A DNA stretch of 64,000 nucleotides from Deltaproteobacteria bacterium (GTDB taxonomy: Bacteria > Desulfobacterota > Desulfobacteria > Desulfobacterales > Desulfatirhabdiaceae), in contig JACRBZ010000023.1 of assembly GCA_016219185.1 (NCBI GenBank), positions 1-64,000 of the forward strand. Reading direction: 5' to 3'. The translations under genes and the position numbers were made by a program. Of this stretch, positions 43,314 to 54,200 are shown piece after piece (position 1 is the stretch's first letter; each line of letters starts with the position of its first letter). The notes below the pieces were generated by a model. That model was not told the origin of the DNA, made no database searches, and worked only from the letters and a program-made list of their open reading frames with translations.

Positions 43314-45473
43314 ATGCGGTTCGACAAATCTTTATTGGACAAGCTCTCCAGCTTAAAGCATATCCCGACGCTTCCTCATATTCTTCTGCAACTAATTAAA
43401 TCCTGCAACGCGGACAGTGGCAGCCTCAAGGACATATCCAGAATCATCGAAAAAGATCCGGCACTTACCAGCCGGATTCTGAGACTGGTGAATTCCGCGT
43501 ATTATTCAAAAAACAACAGAATCAGCAGTGTTGATGGCGCCGTCGGCTTTCTAGGCACGAATGCCATCAAGAATATTGCCATCTGCAGTTCCGTTCACGA
43601 AGTTTTCCAAAACGTCAAATCAAGAACGGGCTTTAATTTAAAACATTTCTGGTGGCATTCTTTACGGTGCGCGATCCTGGCAAAATCCATCGCGGAAAAA
43701 CAGAAATATCATGACCCAGACGAAGCTTTCCTGTCCGGAATGCTTCATGACCTCGGCAAGATTATTCTTTGGGTAAATTTCCCGGATCAATATGCGGATC
43801 TTCTCGAAAAAGGAAAGGGCCGCCCAGACTTGATCCTTGCCGAAGAAACCCAGTTGGGTGCCAATCACGCTGAAATCGGAGCCTGGCTCTTGAATTTATG
43901 GAATTTTCCACAGGAAATCGTCAACGCGGTTCTCAGTCACCATGATTCTCCGAACAGTATGCAGAAAGCGCCCCCGCTGGCCCAATTTATTTACGTGGCA
44001 AATGGGTTGAGCAAGAATTCCGGTCAGAAAATCACTGGTGGCCTGGCCGCGTCTCAAAAGTTATTCGGGTTCACGCAATCCGTTGCCGAGGAAATCCTGT
44101 GCCAGGCCGATGATGAGCTCAAGACAATTGCCGAATCCTTAAATATTGTGATTGAACCATTCAAGTCCAATGATTTCGAGTATTCGGAAGATGATCGTGA
44201 AAAAGAAACACATCTGACCAAGGAAGTGCGGGATCGGTTGCTTTTGCTGAGCACGGTTCAGAATCTGCTGGCTGCCATTGATGAGCCGACGATATGGCGG
44301 GAATCCTCTCAAGGACTTCAGATTCTCTTTGAACTCAACACGATTCTTTTCTTTGCCTACGACCCCGAAAACAACGGCCTTCGGGGGGTTACCCTTCCGG
44401 ATGCCGCAAAATCCGAAATGATCAAAGACTTGCTTGTTCCGATGAAGATGAAAGAAAGTCTTTTGATTGAATGCCTTCGAACCCGAATGATCACCGACTC
44501 CTTCAACCGGTCCACGGACTTCGCGCCCGGCATGTTGGATAAACAAATCATTCGACTTTTTGACAAGGAAGGCATCGCCTGCATCCCCATGGTCGCCTAT
44601 GGCGAAAAAGTCGGCGTGATCGTTCTGGGGCTGAATCTCATCGAGTTTTCAAACCTCGAACCACAAATCAAACTCCTGCAAATGCTGGCGGATCAAACCG
44701 CGGTCGCGATTCGTATTCATCATTTCGGGCGGTCTCAGTTGAAACAAATACAATCGGAGCGGCTGAACGCTTCATCGTCCATGGCCAGAAAAATTGTTCA
44801 TGAAGTCAATAACCCCTTGAGTATTATCAAGAACTACCTGAATATCCTAAAGATTAAACTTGCCAGAATCGATACGGCCCAGGAAGAAATCAAGATTATT
44901 CATGAAGAAATTGATCGTGCCGCCATGATCCTGCTCCGATTGACCGGATCTTCCGAAGATCGGATTCGCAAGGTTGAAATGGTTGATGTGAATGAAGTGC
45001 TGGCTGATTTACAAAAGATAACCCACGAATCCCTGCTCAACCAGTTCAACGTTAAACTTCATTTTGACTTTGATCCCAAGCTCCCGACCATCATCGCCGA
45101 CAAAAACAGTATCAAGCAAGTTCTTATCAATCTGATCAAAAATTCCTTTGAAGCCATGTCAAAGGGAGGCAACATACATATTCAAACCCGGCATATTTCG
45201 AGCCGGATCAAGGGACAGTTCACCGAGAGCGGCCTGGAATATCCCGGATATGTGGAAATTGTTATTCGTGACGACGGACCCGGTATTCCCGAAGAAATCA
45301 AAACACGGCTGTTTGAACCCTATGCCAGCACAAAAGCAGGCAATCACTCCGGCCTGGGACTTTCCATTGTTCATCACATCATCGATACCTTAAACGGAAA
45401 AATCAGTTGTGACAGCGAGCCAGGAAAGGGAACCACGTTCAAGATCGCTTTGCTCATTTCCAATGCCGAATAA
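43314..45473 (+). CDS. HDOD-GAF-histidine kinase signalling protein
   Basis: The product has 719 residues. An N-terminal HDOD domain (about 10-270) shows IPTLPHILLQLIK, EKDPALTSRILRLVNSAYY and MLHDLGKI. A GAF-like domain (about 305-480) follows, then a HisKA helix with phospho-acceptor His in VHEVNNPL (about 496) and an HATPase_c domain with NLIKNSFEAM, DDGPGIP and GLGLSIVHHI. HDOD is a phosphodiesterase-like fold that lacks catalysis and mediates protein contacts. The next gene, a receiver-containing kinase, begins 22 bp after its stop, suggesting a two-gene relay. Confidence 0.92.
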   Translation: MRFDKSLLDKLSSLKHIPTLPHILLQLIKSCNADSGSLKDISRIIEKDPALTSRILRLVNSAYYSKNNRISSVDGAVGFLGTNAIKNIAICSSVHEVFQNVKSRTGFNLKHFWWHSLRCAILAKSIAEKQKYHDPDEAFLSGMLHDLGKIILWVNFPDQYADLLEKGKGRPDLILAEETQLGANHAEIGAWLLNLWNFPQEIVNAVLSHHDSPNSMQKAPPLAQFIYVANGLSKNSGQKITGGLAASQKLFGFTQSVAEEILCQADDELKTIAESLNIVIEPFKSNDFEYSEDDREKETHLTKEVRDRLLLLSTVQNLLAAIDEPTIWRESSQGLQILFELNTILFFAYDPENNGLRGVTLPDAAKSEMIKDLLVPMKMKESLLIECLRTRMITDSFNRSTDFAPGMLDKQIIRLFDKEGIACIPMVAYGEKVGVIVLGLNLIEFSNLEPQIKLLQMLADQTAVAIRIHHFGRSQLKQIQSERLNASSSMARKIVHEVNNPLSIIKNYLNILKIKLARIDTAQEEIKIIHEEIDRAAMILLRLTGSSEDRIRKVEMVDVNEVLADLQKITHESLLNQFNVKLHFDFDPKLPTIIADKNSIKQVLINLIKNSFEAMSKGGNIHIQTRHISSRIKGQFTESGLEYPGYVEIVIRDDGPGIPEEIKTRLFEPYASTKAGNHSGLGLSIVHHIIDTLNGKISCDSEPGKGTTFKIALLISNAE

Positions 45474-45495
45474 ATCCGCCTCAGGAGAGAAATTT

Positions 45496-47457
45496 ATGAG
45501 CTATTGTCCGAAAATCTTGATCGCGGATGATGAACCCAGGTTCTGTGAAAGCTTAAGGCTGCTGCTCGATGGTCATGGGTATGATATCCACACCAGCACT
45601 TCGGGCGGAGAAGCACAACAGCTCCTTTTAAGACATGAATTCGACATGGCGTTGCTGGATCTTGCCATTCCGGATGTCAATGGGCTGCAACTGATGGACT
45701 ACATCAATATCCATTGCCCGGACACCTCCGTGGTCGTCATTACGGGCAACAGCAGTCTTGATGCAGCCGTGAGCGCGCTGCGTAAAGGGGCTTATGATTA
45801 CATCCGAAAACCCTTTGCATACGAAGAATTGCTGACGACAATTCAAAACGCGCTGAGCCAGAAAAAACTCGAGCTCGAAAAAGAAGAGATTCACAAGAAA
45901 CTGGAGCTTTCCGAAGACCGCTATCGGTATCTGATTCAGAACTCACCGGATATCATTTATACGCTGGATTGCAAGGGCTGTTTTACATTTGTCAGCAACT
46001 CCGCCAAACGCATCATCGGCGTGGAAAGCGAATATCTCATCGGAAAGCATTATGAATATATCATTCATCCCGATGACCTGCAAAAAGCCAAATGGACTTT
46101 CAACGAGAGAAGAACAGGGGATCGGGCCGGTTCCTGGACAGAGCTGCGTCTCAAATCATTCATGGATGATGAGGAAGAGGAAGAAATCACTTGTGAAGTT
46201 AAAAACATCTGTATTGAACTGAAATGCACGGGCATGTACGAGAAACAGACAGCCGGCACACCGACTTTCGTCGGCACGCATGGCGTTGCACGGGACATCA
46301 GCAACAGAAAACGCCTCGAAACACAACTTCAACAGGCCCAGAAACTGGAATCCCTGGGCACGCTGGCGGGCGGCATCGCCCATGATTTCAACAATCTTCT
46401 CATGGTGATTCGCGGCCACGTCTCGCTGATGTTTATGGAAAATAATTGTTCACACCTGAACCATGAACGATTGAATAAAATCGATGACTGCGTTCAGAGT
46501 GCTGCGGCACTGACCAACCAGCTCCTGGGCTTTGCAAGAGGCGGGAAATATCATACACAGCCCATCAATCTGAACTCGGTACTCAGACAGACCTCACAGA
46601 TGTTTGGACGGACCAAAAAAGAAATTGTCATACAAGATCAATATGAGAAAAAAATCTGGCCTGTTGAGGCGGACCAGGGTCAAATCGAACAGGTGCTCTT
46701 AAACCTTTATGTGAATGCGTTTCATGCCATGCCGGCCGGAGGCCGCCTCATGCTGGAAACAGAGAACGTTTCCCTGGGCAAGTCGTCGGAAAAACCCTTT
46801 AACTTAGCTCCCGGAAATTATGTTAAACTCTCGGTATCCGACACCGGTATCGGTATGGATGAAAAGACCCAGCAACGAATTTTTGAGCCGTTTTTCACGA
46901 CAAAAGCAATGGGCAGGGGCACCGGCCTCGGACTGGCGTCGGCATACGGAATTATCAAGAACCATAAGGGAATGATTGAAGTAAAAAGCAAGGTCGGCGT
47001 CGGAACGTGTTTTATCATTTACCTGCCGGCATCCGAGCAGGAAGTAACACATAACGAAGCAGCCTATGATTCGATTTTGAAGGGAATCGAAACGGTTCTG
47101 CTGGTCGATGACGAAGACAGGATTCTGGATGTCGAAAGAGATCTTCTATCTTCCCTGGGGTACACGGTTTTTGTTGCCACAAGCGGCAAGCAGGCCATCG
47201 AGTTGTTCGAAACCAAACCGGACGAGATCGATATCGTAGTTCTCGACATGATCATGCCGGAAATGGGAGGGGGTGAAATTTACGATGCTCTCAGAAAGAT
47301 CAGGCCGGACGTAAAAGTGTTACTGTGCAGCGGATACAGCGAAGGCGGGCAGGCATCGGAAATTTTGGAACGCGGATGCACGGGTTTCATCCAAAAACCG
47401 TTCAACGCCTCCGAATTATCCGAAAAGCTCAGAGAAATCATAGATAAATCGGATTGA
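45496..47457 (+). CDS. hybrid kinase: REC-PAS-HisKA-HATPase-REC
   Basis: The product has 653 residues. The N-terminal receiver has acidic DDE and phospho-Asp in LLDLAIPDVNG (about 53); a PAS domain (about 142-275) with YLIQNSPDIIY follows; the kinase His is in GGIAHDFNN (about 296-304); the ATPase domain has LNLYVNAFHAM and GTGLGLASAYGI; the C-terminal receiver has VVLDMIMPEMGG. I use the ATG at 45496, which has AGGAGAG upstream; the open frame starts inside the previous gene. It could accept phosphate from the HDOD kinase encoded just before it. Confidence 0.93.
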   Translation: MSYCPKILIADDEPRFCESLRLLLDGHGYDIHTSTSGGEAQQLLLRHEFDMALLDLAIPDVNGLQLMDYINIHCPDTSVVVITGNSSLDAAVSALRKGAYDYIRKPFAYEELLTTIQNALSQKKLELEKEEIHKKLELSEDRYRYLIQNSPDIIYTLDCKGCFTFVSNSAKRIIGVESEYLIGKHYEYIIHPDDLQKAKWTFNERRTGDRAGSWTELRLKSFMDDEEEEEITCEVKNICIELKCTGMYEKQTAGTPTFVGTHGVARDISNRKRLETQLQQAQKLESLGTLAGGIAHDFNNLLMVIRGHVSLMFMENNCSHLNHERLNKIDDCVQSAAALTNQLLGFARGGKYHTQPINLNSVLRQTSQMFGRTKKEIVIQDQYEKKIWPVEADQGQIEQVLLNLYVNAFHAMPAGGRLMLETENVSLGKSSEKPFNLAPGNYVKLSVSDTGIGMDEKTQQRIFEPFFTTKAMGRGTGLGLASAYGIIKNHKGMIEVKSKVGVGTCFIIYLPASEQEVTHNEAAYDSILKGIETVLLVDDEDRILDVERDLLSSLGYTVFVATSGKQAIELFETKPDEIDIVVLDMIMPEMGGGEIYDALRKIRPDVKVLLCSGYSEGGQASEILERGCTGFIQKPFNASELSEKLREIIDKSD

Positions 47458-47507
47458 ATCCTTTCCGGTCGCAACTCCAGACCCCAGTGAACGGCTACAA
47501 AAAAAAC

Positions 47508-48932
47508 CTAAGGAACAGCAAGCGGAAAAGCTGCGCCGGTTCTCAGATCGATGGTAAGGTTGTTATCCGCCGGTGCCGGATCATTCCAGAGGCTTAAAAG
47601 GCCCATGCCGATCAGCTTCAGGGCCGGGTCGGGCATCCGCAAGTATGAATATACCGTTTGCAATGTTTCCTGATCCGGATTCTCGTCACCTGTATAATTT
47701 GCTTCAAAGGCTTTTACAACATCCGGGGCATAGGCTTGCGCGGCAACCGGATCCAGACCGAAGTCATTAACGAGAATGGTTTGGGCGATGACCAGGAGAC
47801 CATCTTCCAGGTATTGCAGGGCGTACTGGCGAAACGGAACCCCACCGGTGTCGTAGTCGATTTCGGTGATAAACCGGCTTTCAATCGTGGCAAGCGACGT
47901 AGCGTTATTGAGCGCGGCCGGCTGGTAAGGAATCGGATAGGACGCCGGAGAAAGGGTGACTATCCGATAAGGCACGGGATAGGTCACGAAAGAACCGGTT
48001 TCAACATCAAAAATGAAAGATGGGGCATCGGTTGTTTTTATTGACCGTTTCACGACATCCTGACCATGATAATGGCCGGTAAAAACCATCCGCATTCCGG
48101 CATCGGCAAAAAGCTTTGACACCCTTGCCCAGTCATCCACGAGATAATCCGCAAACAGCAGGGGCTCCATGGAATAGTGCGCCACAACCCCGTGATGCAT
48201 GAAACCGATGATCTGTTTGTTGCCGGCCCTGGCCCAGGCGATCTGGCCGAGGATCCAATCCAGGGTCTCCTGACTGAAACGGCCGCCGACGATCGGGGTG
48301 TCCACGTTTTCCAGGTACCTGCAGGAATCCATGGCAAGAATACAGAGTCCCGCCACAGGCTCCACCAGGTAGCTCAAGGAATTCGGGTCCCTGGCAATGG
48401 CCTGTTCGAAACCGAATTGATCATAGATCCGTGCAAAATCATCCGGACTGATACTGGGCACGGAAGTGGTAGTGGCACCGCTGTAAGAAACCGCATCCGG
48501 ATTGTTGATGTCGTGATTGCCCGGAACCACGTAGACCTGGATGCCGCTGTCTTCCAGATCCTTGAGATAGGCGGCAAATTCCGTGTGGCCGGAAAGCTCG
48601 CCATCCTTGGTCAGATCGCCCGATACCAGTACGAACCGGATATTGTCCTGTAACATTTTGCTGATGGCGGACTTTAAGATCGCCTCGCTTTCACGGATCA
48701 TCTTGCGGTCGCTGTTCAGATAGGCTTCAAATGCCTCACCCGTGGTTCCCAGAGCGCTGTCGTAATAGTGGGGGTCCGAGAACACGGCAAATCGGATGGT
48801 CTGGCCGGAAGGGGTGGAAAGCGGGGGCGGCGCGAAGAAAGATACATCGGAATCGGCAAAGGCGACAACAGGCCCCATGTGGATTACGGACAGCACAATC
48901 ACGACCCGGGCAATTAACCAATACTTTTTCAT
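47508..48932 (-). CDS. secreted calcineurin-like metallophosphoesterase
   Basis: The product has 474 residues with a signal peptide (KKYWLIARVVIVLSVIHMGPVVAFA). The dimetal motifs appear in order: FSDPHYYD (about 43-50), SGDLTKDGE, PGNHDIN, MHHGV and FTGHYHGQD. It should cleave phosphoester bonds in the periplasm or outside the cell; the substrate is unknown. The ATG at 48932 has AAGGAGG upstream, giving a clean signal peptide, so I prefer it to 48977. It stands alone between signalling genes and pbpC; the 210-bp gap upstream holds nothing obvious. Confidence 0.9.
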   Translation of the reverse strand: MKKYWLIARVVIVLSVIHMGPVVAFADSDVSFFAPPPLSTPSGQTIRFAVFSDPHYYDSALGTTGEAFEAYLNSDRKMIRESEAILKSAISKMLQDNIRFVLVSGDLTKDGELSGHTEFAAYLKDLEDSGIQVYVVPGNHDINNPDAVSYSGATTTSVPSISPDDFARIYDQFGFEQAIARDPNSLSYLVEPVAGLCILAMDSCRYLENVDTPIVGGRFSQETLDWILGQIAWARAGNKQIIGFMHHGVVAHYSMEPLLFADYLVDDWARVSKLFADAGMRMVFTGHYHGQDVVKRSIKTTDAPSFIFDVETGSFVTYPVPYRIVTLSPASYPIPYQPAALNNATSLATIESRFITEIDYDTGGVPFRQYALQYLEDGLLVIAQTILVNDFGLDPVAAQAYAPDVVKAFEANYTGDENPDQETLQTVYSYLRMPDPALKLIGMGLLSLWNDPAPADNNLTIDLRTGAAFPLAVP

Positions 48933-49142
48933 TGTGAATCCTCCTTTTTGAATGCCCCACATGTAAAAAATGTCCATTCAAATGAGAGCGGGGCGTTTGG
49001 AAAATCAAACAATAAAACCGTGATTCAATGCGGGTTGGTTCGTGGAGGGCAAATCGAATTATCCATAAAAACGGGTCAATCGATTCATATGCATTACTAC
49101 AGCCGTTGAGATTTTTGCAATAAAAAACCGGACCCAACTGCC

Positions 49143-51290
49143 CTATTCGCCGGAGCCGTTATGACCCCGCACCTGAAACCGGACGGAATCCAGGATGACG
49201 CCTCCGGCATCGCAAAGCGATAGTATATGAGTGCCGAGTAACGGGCTCCAGGCTGCCCGTCCGGTTGCAGCATGGAAAGGCTGCCCGTCCAGCACCCAGG
49301 AAAGCCCGTTCTTCCGGCCGCGTGCCGTGAAAAAAATCCGCTGCTGATTTTTCGGGATATCGGAATCAACGGCGAACACGGCGCCGGAAGGCGGATAGAC
49401 GATTTGGGGCGGAAGGCCTGCGGCCTTGATGGACGCTGCCGCAGGTTCCGTACCGCGGACAAACCACTCGGGCCGCTCAGCCCCCCCTGCAAGGGGCTGC
49501 ACCTGGCATTGGATGACCCCGTCCGGGGGACTGGCGGGCATCCCGCCATTTTCCGGGTGCAGCCGGTTCATGATCTCCAGCCACAACGGCGCGGCCCCGG
49601 TCATCCCGCTCACGTTCCACATGGGCTCTCCCGAGAAATTGCCGACCCAGACGCCGACCGTGTAGTGCCGCGAATATCCCAGGCACCAGTTGTCCCGCAT
49701 GTCCTTGCTGGTACCGGTTTTAACGGCTGTCCAAAAACGGGTTGCCAGCACGTTTTCAAGGCCGAACGTCAGGCTGCGGGCCTCGCGGTCGGAAAGAATA
49801 TCCGAGATGAGAAAGGCGGCTTCAGTCGAAAACACCCGCTGCGGGTCCGGCGTCCGGTTCTCTTTCGGATGCCGGAGCCACAGCGGACTCCGGTTTCCGC
49901 CATTGGCCAGGGTCCGGTATGCATTCACAAGCTCCCACAGCGTCACATCCGCCGAGCCCAGGGCCAGAGAAGGGCCGTAAAACGCTCCGGATTCGTTCAG
50001 CTTGTCGATGCCGAGGTCCCTCAGGGTCTGGATGAACGCATCCGCGCCAAGCATTTCCCCGGCCCGCACCGCCGGGATGTTCAGGGACGAGGCCAGCGCA
50101 ACCCTGACCGTCACCTGGCCCCTGTGCGCATGATCGTAATTCGTGGGCTGATAGATCCCTCTGGCAACCGCCAGATCGAGCGGACCATCATCCAGAAGGG
50201 ATGCCGGGGTCAGGATCCGCCTTTCAAAGGCAGCACCGTAAAGAAAGGGCTTCAACGTCGATCCGGCCTGACGTTTGGCAATAACGCCGTCCACGAATCG
50301 TGAGCGGACCGGCTCCGAAGTGTGGCTCGCATAGGCAAGGACGTCTCCGGTCCGGTTCTCTACAACGAGAATGGCGCCTTCCCCCACATTGAGCGCTTTA
50401 AGCGGAATCAGATGCTGCGCCAGACGCTCTTCGGAAAACCGCTGCAACCCGGCATCGAGCGTGCAGGTGACCACGGCCTCTTTCCGGCCTTTCAAAAGCC
50501 TGCGGGCCACATGCGGCGCCGAATCCGCGCCGCCGATAATGGACCTGGGGCCCAGAAACGCCAGCGTGATTTTTTCCCGAATCCGCGCATCCGGTATTTG
50601 CCGGCCCATTGCAAGGCCCAGTTGTTCAGCCCTTTGGGTCACTTCGGCGGCAACTGCATTGGGCGCCCGGATGAGGGCCGCCAGAACCAGCGACTCCGCC
50701 ATGTCCAGACCGTGGGGATGTTTTCCGAAAAGGCCCCTGGAGGCAGCGCCGACACCCTGAAACTCGCCGGAATAATAGATAAGATTCAGATAGGCTTCCA
50801 GAATCTCATTCTTGCTCCAGTCGCGCTCGATATTTTGTGCGGCCCGAATCTGAAGCCATTTTTGCCACAGCGATCGCCGCCCCTTTACCGCCTGGAGATT
50901 TTTGTCCAGAAAAGAGGCCAGTTGCATGCTGATGGTGCTGGCACCCCTTAATTTTCCGGAGAAAAGTCTCGATATCGCGGCCGCGCCCAATGCCGCATAA
51001 TCCACGCCGTGATGCGCATAAAAGCGCCTGTCTTCGGCCCGCACCACGGCCTGTTGCAGGGCCGGCGAAATATCGGAAAGATTCGTCCAGGAAAGGCGCC
51101 TGACTTTCGGATCGATTCTCATCTCATGCAGCACCGCGCCGGAGCGATCCAAAAGCAGCGCATCCGATGCCTGAAAGCCGGCTCGCACCTGCTCATAAGC
51201 CTGCAGGGCATGGGCTGTCGGCAGGAGCGGCCAGACCGACATCGCCATGCCCAGAATGAACACCGGGGTGAAAAACAGCCTCATCTTCAT
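49143..51290 (-). CDS. pbpC: penicillin-binding protein 1C (glycosyltransferase/transpeptidase)
   Basis: The product has 715 residues with an N-terminal signal or anchor. The GT51 transglycosylase domain shows RAEDRRFYAHHGVDY (about 86-100) and GASTISMQLA; the transpeptidase domain has the acyl-Ser in GSTLKPF (about 341-347), SLN (about 403) and KTGTSKD (about 527). A C-terminal PBP1C domain (about 620-705) ends the protein. It follows the alpha-2-macroglobulin gene by 3 bp, the arrangement known from E. coli pbpC-yfhM. Confidence 0.95.
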   Translation of the reverse strand: MKMRLFFTPVFILGMAMSVWPLLPTAHALQAYEQVRAGFQASDALLLDRSGAVLHEMRIDPKVRRLSWTNLSDISPALQQAVVRAEDRRFYAHHGVDYAALGAAAISRLFSGKLRGASTISMQLASFLDKNLQAVKGRRSLWQKWLQIRAAQNIERDWSKNEILEAYLNLIYYSGEFQGVGAASRGLFGKHPHGLDMAESLVLAALIRAPNAVAAEVTQRAEQLGLAMGRQIPDARIREKITLAFLGPRSIIGGADSAPHVARRLLKGRKEAVVTCTLDAGLQRFSEERLAQHLIPLKALNVGEGAILVVENRTGDVLAYASHTSEPVRSRFVDGVIAKRQAGSTLKPFLYGAAFERRILTPASLLDDGPLDLAVARGIYQPTNYDHAHRGQVTVRVALASSLNIPAVRAGEMLGADAFIQTLRDLGIDKLNESGAFYGPSLALGSADVTLWELVNAYRTLANGGNRSPLWLRHPKENRTPDPQRVFSTEAAFLISDILSDREARSLTFGLENVLATRFWTAVKTGTSKDMRDNWCLGYSRHYTVGVWVGNFSGEPMWNVSGMTGAAPLWLEIMNRLHPENGGMPASPPDGVIQCQVQPLAGGAERPEWFVRGTEPAAASIKAAGLPPQIVYPPSGAVFAVDSDIPKNQQRIFFTARGRKNGLSWVLDGQPFHAATGRAAWSPLLGTHILSLCDAGGVILDSVRFQVRGHNGSGE

Positions 51291-51293
51291 GGC

Positions 51294-54200
51294 CTATGGC
51301 TCAATCTTTAGCGGCGCATTGGGCGACTCGCCGAACATTTCCGGGGCATACAGGGCCTCGACACGCGTTTGCGGAAGCTGAAATGATCCGCTCTGGTTCA
51401 GGCGCAGGGTGTATTCCATCGTCCATGTGCCCCTGGGCGCATAATCGAAATAGGCCCGATACTCCGAAAGCGACCGCTCAACAAAAGCCGGCCGCACGAC
51501 TCCTTTTTGGTCCTCGTCCCGTGTCAACAGCCGCGAATCCCTTCCCAGACCCGTTCCCAGAATGGCTGCACCGGCCGGCACCGGATCGGAAACCGCCACC
51601 CAGGTCATGTCCGACTGGGCCCGGATCTCCAGCCGCATGCGTACAATATCGCCCCGGGTCCATCTCCCCGGAGTCTTTTGCTCTATGGAGGTGATGGTTT
51701 TATTGATCTCATAACCGCTCGATATGGGCGCTTTGAGCGGGATCGCCGCCAGGCTTTGAAGCGAAAGCCATGGTTTGCCCTGCCCCTGATGCACCGCGGT
51801 CATGTTGGTCTTTTCAAAAGGCCAGGATAATGTTAGCGTTGACCCTTCCGGGGAAACGGCCCAGTCAAAGCGATGGCTCTGATTCGAAAGCGTCACGGTC
51901 GTTTCACCCGTGACCGGCTCGGGCTCGAATCGCTTCGAGAACTTCTCCATGGCCAGAACCCCCCAGGCATTGGCCGTGGTCAGATCCCACTTGCCTGCTT
52001 TCTGCCGGCCCAGGGCGCCCCGGACGATCTTCGGGATGTCCGACTCCCAGCCCTCCAGCCGAAGGGCGGTCAGAACCAATCTGACGGCATTGACATCGTT
52101 TGACACCATGAGTTGGCAGAGCCGATCCGAATCCTCCGTGGAAAATCCCACGACGGTTCCCTGATAGGACAGGCGGGACCGGAGAACCTGCTCGGCCGCC
52201 AACTTCAGCTCTTTTTGCCCGGGGATCGGGCTCAGATTGGACAGGATGTTCACCCAGTCGATGATCGCGGAAGTGGGCCAGGCATTGGGCTCGATGACAA
52301 CGGACCCCAAAAGCCCGGCATCGGCCTTGCCGATTCTGGAAAGCGCTTCAATGGCCGACAATTTCCGCAGGATCAGATCCGCCGAGGGAAGGGTTCCGTG
52401 GCGGATGATGCTCCCTTCCACGAATTTGCGAAGACCCGTTGCCGCCTGCTGAATGAATTCTTTCGGAAGGCTCCAGCCGGCCTCATGGCTGATCGCGATC
52501 AGATAGGCGGTCAGAACCGGGTCCCCGGTATCGGATACGGGAAAGTACTTGGCCAGACCGTCCGCATCCATATAGGCGGAAATACGGGCCATCCAGTGGT
52601 CCCACCGGGCTTTATCCCGCAGCGCCACTGCCATCGAAACTTTTTGTTCCAGGCACCCGTAAGGGTAGTTTTTCATGTAGTCGGCAACCGCCGTCTGGCT
52701 GTCCCCGAGTCTTGCCCTGACCCCGACGCGAATCCCGCCGCCGGCAAGCACGCCCTGCAGAAGCGCGACCGGCATCGAAAATTCGCCTTCCACCCGGGAC
52801 AGGGTTGCCTGAAACACCCGAAGCGGCACGGCCGGAAGAACTTTCTGAACCAGTCGGATACGATCCTGACCCGCACCTTCCTCCGAAACCGCGTCAATCT
52901 CCCAGGATACGCTATCCACGCCCGATGGTGCTGTCACGTCCCACCCGATTTCCCGGGATTCTCCGGGTGAAAGCGCTTCCTGAACCGCGGGCAGGGCCGA
53001 AATACCGGCGGCACGGGCCGAGAGTTTCACGGTCATGGGCTGCCGGGAAGCATTACGAACCGTGACTCCGGCCCGATATGCGTCGCCTTCCCGCACCAGG
53101 GGCGGCAGGCCGGAGAAAATCGTCAGGTCCTGACTGGATTGAATCGAGGCGGAACCGGTTCCGAACAAGCCGGTTCCGCCGGTTGCCACGGCAACAATGC
53201 GAAAGGCGGTGATGCTGTCGTTTAACGGCAGCTCGATCTCGGCCTCGCCGCGATCATTCAAGGGGAGCCTGGCCTTCCACAAAAGCAGGGTGTCAAAGAG
53301 CTCACGGGTGGTCTGGCGGCCGCCGCCGCCGCCCTGTGCCAGCGCTTTCAAGCCGAAATGCCGCTTGCCCACGACCTGCATCTGGGCCGTTGCGGTCTGA
53401 ACCGAACAGGCGCGCCGGCCCATCATGGCCGGCAGAATGTTCCAGCTCGCATTTCCCATAAGCTCCAGCAAACCCTCATCCACGGCAGCAAGGGCAACTT
53501 CCGTGCCAGGCGGCGGGGTCTTGCCATCGGCAGTCGTCACCTTGACGGAAACAGCCGCCTTTTCACGGACCTTGTAAGTCTTTCTGTCCGTTGTCACCGC
53601 AACCTTCAGTTCATGGGCCTTCCACCCGACATTGATTTCCGCCATGCCGATCTTGAAGGCCGGCTTTCCCAGATCGGCCATGGCCGTTGGCTGAATGTCC
53701 GAAATGCGTCCGCGCACCGCAAGAACCGATACAAAAACATTGGGCGCATAATTCCCCAGAACGGGAACCGCAATAACCGGATCGCGGCCGGACAGCTTTT
53801 GAACCCATGTCTCCATGACGCCTTCCCGCTCAACGGAGATCAGGGCCGTTGCTTCCCGAAACGGCATCCGCACCTGAAAACCGGCCGTCTCCCCCGGTTC
53901 AAAACGTTTTTTGACCGGAATCAGATCCATCCGGTCGTGATCCTCGCTCTCAAACCACCACTCCTTTTTTCCGGCAATCCAGATGCTCTGATTGGCAAGC
54001 GTCCGGTTTCCCGCGGCATCCCGGCTTTCAGCAACCAGGATCACCTCTCCGGACACCGGGGCCTTGCCCTCGCAACGCAGCAAACCGCCCGAATCCGTCT
54101 TTCCCTCGAAAAACGTGCCGATCCGCCTGATCTCGGTGCTGTGGTCATAGCTGTAATAGCCACCCACCAGGCGCTTACGGTGCGAAATGACGTTTCTTTG

